From the NCBI GenBank assembly GCA_947561585.1, contig CANNZV010002293.1, forward strand, positions 1 through 64,000: DNA of 64,000 nt, read 5' to 3'. Both the position numbers and the translations under genes were made by a program. Shown here piece by piece: positions 10,235 to 20,869 of the stretch; the stretch's first letter is position 1; each line of letters begins with the position of its first letter. Origin of the DNA: Caprella mutica. Taxonomy: Eukaryota; Arthropoda; Malacostraca; Amphipoda; Caprellidae. The notes beneath the pieces are model-generated. The model was given only the letters and a program-made list of their open reading frames with translations, ran no database searches and was not told where the DNA came from.

Positions 10235-12394
10235 TTAGAAACAATAACGGTAAGTCGTATGCAGTGTTTACTATTTTGTTAAATGCGTCATTTGAATTAA
10301 TGAAACCAGTGATTTTCAATTATTCACAACATTACATTCTATTACATTTTAACTGCTTGAAGCTGTACTACTATAATGGAACAAAAGATTGTTCATAAAT
10401 ATTGTAAATATGGAACAATTCTAATTATTAAATAATAATATCCTTTAACAATTATTATATTTATAAAGTTCAGGTATCTTTATCTTAATTAGTAAATATG
10501 GTCATCTAAATCTTTTAATTAAATAATTAAAACTAATATAATAAAGGTTTCATATATAGAACTAATTAAAACTAATATAATAAAGGATTAAAATATAATT
10601 TTTATCTCTATATCAAAATTAATTTTGATAGTGTTTCCCCTCTCAATTTGTTAATAATTTTTCACACTTTCTTTCCTAATGTTACTCTTCACTTCAGAAA
10701 TATTTACAGTTTAAATTTGTTCTTTTTCTTTATCAATTCATTAACTGGTCCTGCTCATCCCCAATCAATCTTTATTTCCTATTGAAAAATCTTCTATATT
10801 TTAATTTATTTTTATTCGACTCCTTCATCTATCTTGGTTGTATCTTCTCCTTTGTTTTCTTATAATTCTACTTCCATATCTGTCGTTTCTTTTATAATTA
10901 TTTCAAATTCATTCATTTTCAACTCCATTCACAAATTCATTAATTATTTCTCCTTTATTCTCAGTTTAATACTCTATTATTTTCATTTACAATCTCTGTC
11001 TTTACTTCGGTGGACCCCCTTCATTCTCCTATGGACCCCCAAAACACAATTTTATGTTCGTGGACCCCCTAGAAGTTCTGTGGATTTCGGTTTTTTTTAA
11101 TAGTACCGAGGTAATGAATGGAAAAAAACAATGTTAAATTAATTATAGAAGTGTATTTGACATCTCAAATTGAACAAGCAGAATTTATTAATATAATATC
11201 AAAAAGTTATTAGCGAAAGTATTTAAAATTCATAAATAAAAACTAATCAAAATATAAAATTTTCAAGATAAAAAAATTCATATAAACATAGAAGAATGCT
11301 ACTTTAGTCCATGAAAAAAATGATTGAATATAATATTTATTTGCTTCTTATTATTTGATGAGCTTTAATAATTCCTGGCAACTATAAATATGTTAGATAT
11401 ATGATTATATATGATATTAATAATATTTTTGAATTATTTTACTCAAAGATTACATGTAAACTATAATTTTGAACTATAAGCGAGAAATCATTCATTACTA
11501 GATTATATAGGTATTATATTATAAAAAAACTAATAAATATTAGGTATATGATAAATAGTTATTAATGAAATCCTTATTAATTATTTAGGATAAAAATTTT
11601 CTAAACTGAATATCAATTCTGTATCAAGCTCCATTAACATCAATTATTTAGACATAAAATGATGGATAGGGTCATAGAAGATTTAGAGATGATTCCAAAT
11701 GAATTTTCTACCTCATCCACACCATAATTTTCTCTCTAGGTAAATTATAAATTAGACGAACACAAGCAAAGAAGCGAAAACTAAATATAATTCCAACCAT
11801 TATAATGTTAGAAAACTTACAATTCTGTTTTGAAGTGATCACTTAACATTTAATAACAATGTCTAATTTTATATTAAATATTTCAACATAATATGATAAA
11901 TAAGCATTACTAAGTTAATGCTGTGATTGTAAAATATAATATTCTTTGAAAATAAGGTTTCTATCAGATAAAAAAAGTTTCATTGAATAGTTTAAAGATG
12001 GCGATTATTTTAATAACGTTTACAAAATGTTATTGAAGTACATGAACAATACTCAATCGAATTTGAAATCTCTAATCAATATACTACATAATAAACGATA
12101 GATATATTTATAGATATTACTCGCAGGTAAATTATACTTCTTTGCACAATGCTTTGAGGATTACAAGATAGTTAAAAAACTTACGAAGAACTTGATATAT
12201 TCATTACTAGATGACGCTTACTAGAAGTATATCGAATTTTCTTTTTATTAATAACTTTTATTTAGATTTAAGATGAACAAAGTACATTACATTTAGTGAT
12301 TATGTTAACAAATGTTTGATATTACTAGCATCTTTCTTTTGAAAAATTCTATTTCAAACTCAACACAGAGAGCAAAAAGTACAACCCATACCTA
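10235..12394. other. Long AT-rich non-coding stretch
   Basis: It contains a pyrimidine-rich strip at about 10620-11000 and three copies of TGGACCCCC (11010-11076). A duplicated phrase AACTAATATAATAAAGG lies near 10530 and 10569. No coding signal is convincing. Confidence 0.4.
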
Positions 12395-12805
12395 AGGTCA
12401 TATCTAATGGGTCATCAGTTTATACTTTGAATCAATGTATTACTCCAGTTGATTGGACTTTATTCATGTTTTCATGTGTGTTAAAACAACTATGATGAGG
12501 TGTGTCATCAAACATTAGTTAATTCAATTCATTTTATAGATTTAATCAACTTACTATGAGAGTTAAAATTTACTTTCTTGCGAATTTTAACGCATGTTGA
12601 AACAACTATTACAGAGTGTATGTATTGTGATAACTCACAAAGACTGTTAATCCAATGAATGCTTCTGGTGTATAATTAACTCACTATGAGAGTTGGTTCT
12701 GCTTATTTTAAGTTTAGGAGTGAGTTAAAACGGCTGTTTTGTTTTAACCCACGTCAATTTAACTACTTTTAAGTAGTACATGCAACTCACCACGTAGGTT
12801 GAAAC
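12395..12805 (+). mobile_element. Non-autonomous repeat, longer copy
   Basis: The first about 40 bases (TCATATCTAATGGGTCATCA) and the last about 60 (CGTCAATTTAACTACTTTTA) match a much shorter copy at 16728-16852, where the middle is missing. The interior repeats ACTCACTATGAGAGTT-like phrases. No coding capacity is seen. Confidence 0.5.
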
Positions 12806-13226
12806 TATTCTAACTTCTATAACTAGCAATAGTGTCGCGTAAATTTAGGGAGCTCGTAATGTGTGGTAAGTCGTAGGTACTTGTAAGCTTCTTATGCCTA
12901 ATCCAATAGTATTGTCTTTTTCAAATTAAATCTAGGTTGCTCACAATGCTCAGTTTGTCGGCAGAACTGTTTTATACAGTTCTCCAGTTTTTTTATTTAT
13001 GTATATGTACTATGTAGTTTTTGTATACAAATATTTTATTTTATGTATATGTATAGTTAACAGCTCACATCTCTTCTCGGTAGGCCATCTTCTTTTTTTA
13101 ATTATGTTAATGTTATTGTACTATTACAGTTATGTTATTGTGCTTCCTTGTGTTGAATGTCATTTGGTTAATGATTGCCTAGTTACCAATTCCCAAGATA
13201 GTTTAATCACGTTTTTTAAATGGCAG

Positions 13227-13586
13227 CACTCTAAGATATTCTGATGCATGTAGGTGGTTCGACTTCACCATATGGCTTTGTCTCTAAAGCGAGACACTTT
13301 AGTGCATCAAACTATATTTTGGATGCACTAAAGTGCATCAGTTCGATGCACTTTAGATTCTTAGCCAAAATTTTGTTAAAATGATGAGAAAAAAATGATG
13401 AAAGAATAAATTGCTCATCATCTTAACAAACTTATAGCTAAGACACTAATGTGCATCGAACTGATGCACTTTAGTACGTACAAACTATAGTTTGATGCAC
13501 TAAAGTGTTTCCCTTTAGAGACAAAGCCATAGGGTGAACTCGAAACACATGGGTGCATCAGTTGGAATTGTTTATTTTTCTCAGTG
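13227..13586. mobile_element. Palindromic MITE, copy 2
   Basis: It belongs to the same family as 6076-6442. TGATGCATGTAGGTGGTTCG on the left faces CGAAACACATGGGTGCATCA on the right. Inner blocks (AAAGCGAGACACTTTAGTGC and inverted counterparts) fold on themselves. The right end TTTTTCTCAGTG is identical to copy 1. Confidence 0.8.
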
Positions 13587-13679
13587 TAGGTTTTCTAATT
13601 AAATTTGTCAGATTTCAGTACCTTGGGTCATACCCATACCTAATGCTAGAGAAGAAATTCCCTGAGTAATGCTATCGTC

Positions 13680-13780
13680 ATCTGATTTATTCATCATCAA
13701 CTAATTTATCTATTACCAACTGATTTGTCTATCGTTAGCTAATTTGTGTATTGTTAACTAATTTATCTAAAATTCTATCT
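13680..13780 (+). repeat. Degenerate 24-bp tandem repeat
   Basis: Four imperfect units around AACTAATTTATCTATTACC / AACTGATTTGTCTATCGTT follow one another with a period near 24. Beyond it, at 13790-13850, the phrase GTACCCTATTGTATT and related forms recur. No gene overlaps; the 3' end of the minus-strand gene lies just to the right. Confidence 0.55.
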
Positions 13781-13968
13781 GTAAGTCGTACCCTATTGTA
13801 TTCCGGGTACGATTGTACCCAGAAGTCATACCTATTGTATTGTAAAGTCGAGTCATCCGACTTGACTTTCGTCTAACCTACTCTCTCATACTTCCTAACT
13901 ATTGTATGGTCTGGTAATTATGATTTGAAATTAAAATAATACATACAGACCAGTTTTACCTACTATAG

Positions 13969-13974
13969 TTTATT
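13969..13974 (-). promoter_or_regulatory. Polyadenylation signal AATAAA of the membrane protein gene
   Basis: On the minus strand AATAAA starts 27 bases after the TAA stop of the three-exon gene. A canonical signal at this distance implies a very short 3' UTR, unless a later signal is used. Confidence 0.5.
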
Positions 13975-14000
13975 GTGAAAGAATTAGAATAAGCAAGCCT

Positions 14001-14233
14001 TTAAATCACATCATCATACTCATTATAATTATTAAAATTATCGTAGATGTCATTCCCTACAGTGTGGTACTTCGTTCCAGTGTCTGGGTCCACCTTGCAG
14101 ATCAAGTTACCGGTCTCCATCCCATGTCCAGTGACTTCGTAGCGGTTGGGAATTGAAGAGGGACCAGCGTTTGTAGCCGTCTCTCCAGTAGGGTTTATAC
14201 CCTCGAGGTGGGGCAACTTCGAGCGGAACGTCA
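14001..14233 (-). CDS. Exon 3: cytoplasmic tail with tyrosine motifs
   Basis: The exon starts after CTTAAAGGTACAG and ends at TAA. It encodes residues 492-567 plus the last two bases of codon 491. The tail has tyrosines at 522, 546, 554, 560 and 563; Y554-D-N-F fits the YxN pattern bound by Grb2-type SH2 domains. The C-terminus DVI could fit a class III PDZ ligand. These motif matches are short and are inference only. The last 17 residues are unusually rich in Asn, Asp and Tyr. Confidence 0.8.
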
Positions 14234-17200
14234 CTGTACCTTTAAGGAGAATGAAAGTTAAGTTAGGGTTAGCGACAAAACAGAAAAAGAGTAATTATAA
14301 CAGAGAGAGTTGGCTTCATGAACAAAGTCACTATCATTTTGTTGCAAAATCCATGATTATAGGAAAGCAACATGAGGATACTTTTATTTCTTTTTAACTT
14401 GACTTAATAAAATAGGTATCTAATCTGTAAAAAAATCTCAATATCTCCCTAGCCCCTTCCTCCTAAAACATTAAATTCTCAATTGCAGAGTTGGGAACTT
14501 GCATTACTTTTGTGCCACTCAGTCACATTTAGCGTCTTTGCGCCATTTGTGTTGGTGCTAGTTTCAATTCGCAATTATCTACAGAGGCAAATTAAATTTA
14601 TGAAATTTGTCTCTGCTATGGAATTTTAATTCCATAGATCATCTCTAAACAGTCCACCCTGTGATGAGAACGTCTACACCTCCATGCTCCAGAAACTTGC
14701 TCCCCCGGCAACATTTCTGCGATTTCTTGGACGTGTATGTCTGCGAGCCGTTTAGTTGGAAAGGGAAAAAAGTTGAAAACAAAAAGTGGAAAGTCTTTGA
14801 AGTCTCTCTTCATTTCCTTAAGTGCAAGAGTCAATACCATCTCAATGTACGAATTTTTGTTCACTTTTGTAACTCTTGGAGCAATTATAAAAGATACCTT
14901 GATGTTTTTGATATGGTAGCCCATACCATGACTGATGAAGGTTTCTAACTTCCGAAATTCGTTCTCATCGAGTCAGGAAGTTTTGCAGAGAATTTTTATA
15001 GGATTCTTACAATTTGTTGGTCAAAGATTGCTTTGACAATAACCATTTCTTCACCAGAGAAAATTATCTCTTCCGTGACCGTCTCTACCTACAACAAGTC
15101 TTGAAGATTTTTCGCACGAAGTCAATTTCTTTTATTTTTGGAGGTCTCACAGGTGCTGATGAGTTTGCATTTCGAGAGATAAAAACTTTAAATCTGTCTT
15201 AACAATTTTAACATTGTTTTCTCACTCATATATGTCTCGTGCCATTGTCATCGTGGATAGATCTATTTGGGTTGGGCCGTATTTATGCTCTGACATCTGG
15301 ACAGACCTGTGGCATCCAAAAAGATCCCACTCTTCCACTTCGAGAATAAACTCCAGTACTTTCGAGCTCTTGAAGCCTCCTAATAGTGTGATAAACATCA
15401 ATCATGGAGCTTTAAGAAACTTCACTCTCTCATAGTTTGTCTTGCCAGCTTGATGCAGCTGACTAATGTCTGCACTCATACTTTGTTTTAAAACTAAATC
15501 ATGTTAAATGAAATGTGAAATATGAGGTTGTGATATCTAATAACAATGGAAACTTCCTTATTTAGTTAGTTGTTACACTTTCAGTAGTCTTCTATATATT
15601 ATTCAGATACCGTGTGTTTTATGTTATTATGTGAGTCACGCTTACATTGAGGTCGGTCTGTCCGTCACATATGAGTTATGAGAGTACAGCTAGAAATAAA
15701 TTATTGTGTTAATAGGCATTAGTTAATTCATTTAACTCTTTAAAAATTATAATCTATCAGAAGATCTCTAGTAATTTGACGATAAATTAACTCAGGTCGA
15801 ACAGTATTTTTGGCATCAAAGTAGTTATAATCAATGTTTATTTGAGATTTTAAATTTCATTTTCAATTTAAGTTTTAATTCATACATTATAAAACATTAT
15901 AAAAAAAATTGTTACATAGTTAATCCTTCTATTAAGTACAAATTAGCAAGAAGCATACATATATAGCTATATAAAATTATTAAATAGTCCATAATTCTGA
16001 TCAACTCGATCGTGAGGCTATGTCAATATTGAATACTTTAATGGAAAATAATTAAATTGGTACCTGAGGAGTTTATGCAAAGGTTATATCACTGTCATTA
16101 TATACTATTAAGGATATAAAATGCTAGAAATTCGAAGAAGAAAGCAGAAAAGAGAGTGGATATTAACAATCAAAAACATAACAGTCTATTAATACTTTCG
16201 TATTGAAAAATATGTAGAGGTTCGAGCTATATGTAAATGATAAAGGTACAGTTATTTTTCTAAATATGTAGCAAATTTAACTTCAGTTAGATTAACATGC
16301 ATGCATAATACATAATAATAATACGTAAATAAACTATGAATTGAAACACATTTAAAGTTACTTGTTTTAATTGTAAATAGAATTCGATTGATAAGTTAAT
16401 ATTCACATCTATTGAGAGCAATCCAATATTAGATTATTTCCAATTTGCCTTTAAATATTGCAAATTTATATATGACCTAAATTTCGTTATCCCGATCGTT
16501 TTTATCTTATAGAGAGGTGCAAAAGAGGTGGAGTGAAACTAATTTGCCCTCCTACAATGGTGCGTAATGTGATGTAATACGCCAAAATGAACCTTGGGAA
16601 GTTACGTAGTAGTTCAAAACTTCTTATTCCACGAACAAATTATAGAAGCGCAATGCTAGTCAATGTCGAATATATGCAGAGGGGCATACACTATATGTCA
16701 GTCTTCTTCTTACACAGACAAAAAAGTTTACTCATATCTAATGGGTCATCAATTTATACTTAGTTATAACCAACGTCAATTTAACTACTTTTAAGTAGTA
16801 CCTGCAACTTATCACGTAGGTAGGTGCAAAAATAACCCATTCATATGAGTCAAATTTGATTCAACTAATTCTTTCTCTGTTTGTATGTAATGGTGAATGT
16901 GCTGCAAGTAAATTCACTATGCAGCGCAACATCTAAAAAGTGTCAATTTGTTAGACTTCTTAGACCATATATTGAAGTATCTGGAAACTACGATTATCAA
17001 CTATGAGAGGGGTAGTTCTTCGCCATATTTATTGCTAAATAAAAATATAAAAAAATATCAAGATCAGTTAACATTAAAAAGCAAACTATTAACTTTTAAA
17101 TATAACTTCGTTGAGAAAAATAGAAAAGGTGTAAAATTTTTAATTTTTTCACAATGAATATTATCCATTATTATTATCCAATATCCATATCAGTAAAGTA

Positions 17201-20200
17201 AAACTAATCTGGCGAGGATGAGACACGAAACCATACCATTTTTCATACCGGAACCATACACTGAGAAAAAATTGCGAGTCAGCCTGCATCGCTTGAGTCA
17301 AGGCTGCAAAACTCCAATATTGGAGTCTTTTTTCTTGATTGACTCTACCTGAGGCAACCTGACTATGAATTATGAGTCAATATGACTCTTGTTTTTGAGT
17401 AAAATGTTAGGATGAGTCATTTTCTTGGTCAAACTGAAAGCTCAAATTTTAAGTCAATTTGATTTTTTCTTTTTTTTCTCAGTGTACGGGACCATACCAA
17501 CCATTTTTCTATTAATTTTATGTAATGGAAACAGGGATCATTTTTATATTTATTACGTAGATATTTCTATATAAATAAAAACAAACAATTACTTTGTGTT
17601 TGTCATGGATGACTTTGTTATCTTAAATAATGATTATATCTTACATTGATCTTCGTGGTTGAAGTCATTGCTTACCTTCTTCACTGTTTCCTTTCATTAT
17701 CATCTTCAGTCCATAGAATATTCCGACAGTGTTCACAGGGATGATTAACAGCAACAGAAACCAATATGGAGATGGTCCATCTGTAATGAAGATTTTAGCT
17801 CAACGAAATTGTCTTTATATAGGTAGTGGCCTTTCATGTTCTAACTTTATATGGGCCTACGTGCACCAGAGAACTTCTTCCACTCTAATTTACTAAATTA
17901 TTATGGATTTACTGGAATCCCCCTTATCATTTTTAAAAGTTATAGTCAAAAAGTTTTCACGCTACAAGAAAAACAAAGACAGCTTTGTAAACCCCAAAGG
18001 AAGTTTAATAAATTAAAAGAGAGAACTTATCAATATTTAAAATATCTTTTTTATAAATATTGAAAACCTAAAATTTAAAAATTTAAATTTGAAGTTTCTG
18101 TGAAAATTCAAATAAGTAATCAAAAATTGGTTATCCAAAGAAAACGGGAAGGGATATCGGTTTCTACTTTTTTGAAAATTATGATTTTTTATATATCTAA
18201 TTTTCATTTACTGAAAAAGACAAAATCGTATGCCTTACTTGAAAAATAGCACGAACAAAATGTGTATTTTCAAAAGTAACATATACTATACAATTTTCAC
18301 CAAAATCGATACACAAACAAAGGAGGTTTTTGAAATGTGAGACGATACCCTTATATAATTATATTCGAAATATTTTATTGGACATCTTCATTTATCAATA
18401 AAGATAAAAGTAAAAAACATGAATTACTCATTAATTTGTAAGTGTAAGTCAAATAATAAATCGATAACTTACTGATAATTAAATTGAGAAATTAGAAATA
18501 TACATAAACTAAAAGAAATAAACTAATCAATTTAAAATTGATTTTGAGTGACAAAGTTAAGATAAGTATAACGACAGGAAATGTTCATTTCTGGTAATAA
18601 TGTGTAATTATTGTTTAAATGCTTAATAGATATTCTTTATATTACCAATTATTCATTATAAAACACTTTATTATATAACAGACTATTCATTTACATGTAT
18701 ATTCTCAATATTATACAATATATGATATTTGTTTAAAAAGATATATACTCAACGGGTTATCCATATTATCAAGAAGGTAGTGAAATCTCGACGGTGAAGA
18801 TATTCATAGATTTCATGTTTACAAATAGAAAGATGTCTTTTCATCGTCATAAACATAACGTGAAAACCTAGCTATAGTACTGACAACATTCAACCTATAG
18901 ATATCAGCTTACTTAACTCTCTAAACTTATACAACTTATCTACCCATAAAAGAGATTCGAATGATTCCAACAGACCACCTCATAAAGCTATAATAACAAG
19001 TGCGATTATATCATCCATAGCTATATATAAATATATGTGTCTATTCGAAAGCTTCAAACCTAAGATTAAATTTTACGTTGAGTTACTACCCTATTGATAG
19101 AATATACGATGTTGTATTATATTTTACTTTATGAATCTTTGAAATCAGATATTTTGTGTACCTATAAAAAAGTTCTATTATGTATATCATTACACAACCA
19201 TCATGATTCATTATTTTTATTTTTCATATGTAATTTAATATACAAACCTGTAGACGGGAAAGATGTTGAATTTGAGGAAGAGTGAGAATCGATTTCAGTA
19301 GTTCTTGCTGTATCAGTCATTTCCGGTGTTTCAGTAATTTTTGCAGCATCAGTCATTTCTGGGATTTCGGTTGTTCTTGCTGAATCAGTCATTTCTGGTG
19401 TTTCGGTGGCTCTCTCATGTTTCTCTGTAGTAGTTGTAGATATTTTGGTTGTTGTAGGCTTTGGAATTGTAGTTGATCTCTGAGTAGTTGTAGTAGGCTT
19501 TGGAATTGTAGTTGATCTCTGAGTAGTTGTTGTAGTTTTCCTTTGTGTTGTTATTATAGGTCTTCTTGCTGTTGTTATTGTTGTTGTTGTTGTTGTTGTA
19601 AAGAAATTTACACAGTTACGGTTTTCTGGACCAATGTACCAACTGTATTCTTCATTTGGAAGGACACTAATTGAAACTGACTTGAAAGACTTATAAGCAT
19701 TTGGCAATCGTGATGTGTCCTGTATATTCTTTTGACCATCATTGATTACATTTATTACCCATCTCCCTGATTCAGTGAATACGTGAACTTGCAATGGATG
19801 CCATGAATTCCCAGATTTACGAACCGTGAACTGGGTAGTGTGATTACTTTCACCAAATATTGCATCCTCCAATCTCAAAGATATTTGTATGTGAATATCT
19901 ATATCTGAATTGGGATGAACGAAGAGGAGAGTTTGTTGTTGTGTTATTTCTGTCGTGCCGTTTCTCAGACTGCAAGGTGCATCTTTAGGTTCACCCCGTG
20001 ATGTTGCAATTGGATGTTTCCAATCCATGGTGTTTGAAGTACCTGAAGGGTTACCACCATTACCATTTTTTTCACAGCAAGTGGTTTCTGAAGTGCACAC
20101 GTATAACTCTGAGCGTAAGTTATTATATGAAATTATAATTTCGCAGAATTTATAAGCGGGCAATAAGTACCAAGGCCTTACACCATCAATCTCTTCATCG

Positions 20201-20613
20201 TTTACCTTGAAATTCCAATGGTGTTTTTCTTTTGAGACCGTGGATCCAAATAATTCGATATTCAAAGCAAAATGTGTGTTTTCATCGGTAACTTGGAAGT
20301 CTGTCAATGAAAGAGAACGTCTTAGTTTTATATTTGGGTGACCAGATCTTGAAAAGTTGAATGCCAATGTAAGTTTGAATTCTGGATTGATGTCTTTCTT
20401 GAGGAAGATGGAGAATTTAGTATTTTGGACATAAATATCTCCATTTGTTTTGTCGCACGAAAGTTCACTGCTTCTGCGACTACGAAGTAATACATCCTCG
20501 CTTTCGATTTCATACGTTTTCGTACCATTGCCAGGAAGTCTGTCACTCGATTTACACAGTGAAATAGCAGATATTAGGACCACTAAACAAAGAACCTTCG
20601 CAGCGGAAAACAT
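14001..20613 (-). CDS. Type I membrane protein with mucin-like stalk (three exons)
   Basis: Exons at 19248-20613, 17676-17780 and 14001-14233 join at CAG|GTTTGT, TTACAG|AT, GAAG|GTAAGC and TACAG|TG; both junctions are phase 1 and stay open, giving 567 residues. Residues 1-22 are a signal peptide. RSRR (44-47) is a furin-type site. Two related extracellular segments follow (about 51-180 and 212-335), each starting near a Cys and ending with an AYK...SIS-like strand; Cys lie at 53, 157, 173, 179, 180, 214 and 334. NxS/T sites are at 29, 86, 218, 257 and 448. Residues 338-455 are a Thr-rich stalk with 12-residue TE(T/I)PEMTD repeats. The membrane segment is about 461-480, and the tail is 481-567. 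I chose Met at 20613 because the signal peptide follows it and A is at -3; an in-frame Met at 20742 would bury that signal. The family is unknown; a surface receptor or adhesion protein is inference. Confidence 0.8.
14650..15420 (-). pseudogene. Tc1/mariner-type transposase relic in intron 2
   Basis: Minus-strand translation in shifting frames gives mariner-like phrases in the right order: YHTIRRLQE near the start, SGRVGSFWMPQ, RPNPNRSI, VKTDLK with KMQTHQHL-like sequence, then SSVMVWATISKT, a strong Tc1/mariner signature. This is followed by VNKNSYIEMVL and KDFPLFVF. Several stops and at least two frameshifts break it, and the C-terminal catalytic part is missing or unreadable. It lies inside intron 2 of the membrane protein gene, in the same orientation. 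It is clearly inactive. Confidence 0.75.
15421..17258. other. Intron 2, remaining sequence
   Basis: This is AT-rich intronic sequence of the minus-strand gene. Apart from the short MITE at 16728-16852 I see no exon-like block; a 69-codon plus-strand frame at 16948-17157 is probably chance. Confidence 0.4.
16728..16852. mobile_element. Short MITE, deletion derivative of the 12.4-kb repeat
   Basis: The ends are inverted: TACTCATATCTAATGGGTCA on the left, ACCCATTCATATGAGTC on the right. The middle carries CGTCAATTTAACTACTTTTA, shared with 12395-12805 but without about 300 internal bases. It lies in intron 2. Confidence 0.55.
17259..17484. mobile_element. 226-bp MITE with CACTGAGAAAAA termini and TA duplication
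   Basis: It starts CACTGAGAAAAAA and ends TTTTTTCTCAGTG, a perfect inverted pair, with TA on both flanks (17257-17258 and 17485-17486). A TA target suggests a Tc1/mariner-mobilised element. The terminus is shared with the right ends of the palindromic MITEs at 6442 and 13586. It is non-coding, inside intron 2. Confidence 0.8.
17676..17780 (-). CDS. Exon 2: transmembrane segment
   Basis: The exon is 105 bases, bounded by TTCATTACAG and GTAAGC. It encodes DGPSPYWF, then LLLLIIPVNTVGIFYGL (a hydrophobic run of membrane length with one Asn), then KMIMKGNSEE, whose lysines fit the stop-transfer, cytoplasmic side. Phase 1 at both ends fits its neighbours. It is too short to stand out as a separate frame; it was found from splice sites and hydrophobicity. 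Confidence 0.8.
17781..19247. other. Intron 1 of the membrane protein gene
   Basis: This is a 1,467-base AT-rich intron between a GTTTGT donor and a TTCATTACAG acceptor. A 70-codon plus-strand frame near 17851 has no recognisable content. I see no extra exon. Confidence 0.6.
19248..20613 (-). CDS. Exon 1: signal peptide, ectodomain and Thr-rich stalk
   Basis: This exon gives 455 codons plus one base. It starts at an ATG with adenines before it and ends at a GTTTGT donor. After the donor the frame reads through into intron sequence for only a few codons. The stalk is encoded partly by an ACA/ACT microsatellite near 19575-19600 and by two copies of a unit containing QRSTTIPKPTT, so its length may vary between individuals. 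An uncharted 5' UTR exon is possible. Confidence 0.8.
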
Positions 20614-20855
20614 TTTAAATACTATTGCGTCAATCAGCTTTACACTAATGAAATATTTTGGTAGAATGATAATTTTTAATTGTTTCGTTTTTATCAGTGT
20701 AACATGAAGAAATACGTAAATATACATAGGAATCATATGCATTCTTCATATCCGTTATAAGATAATAGTAAACTAGCAATTGCTATTAGTACTTATTAAT
20801 TAACATTGTAGATATACACGATGTTGCTCAAAAGACAACCGACTTATAAGTAATT

Positions 20856-20863
20856 CTTTTATA
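20856..20863 (-). promoter_or_regulatory. Possible TATA box
   Basis: TATAAAAG reads on the minus strand about 243 bases before the chosen ATG. In sequence this AT-rich such matches arise by chance, and no clear initiator follows at +30. Confidence 0.2.
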
Positions 20864-20869
20864 AAACAA

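Noticed and set aside
14661..14948. 95-codon plus-strand frame
   Set aside because: It lies antisense to the mariner relic, whose minus-strand phrases explain the open sequence.
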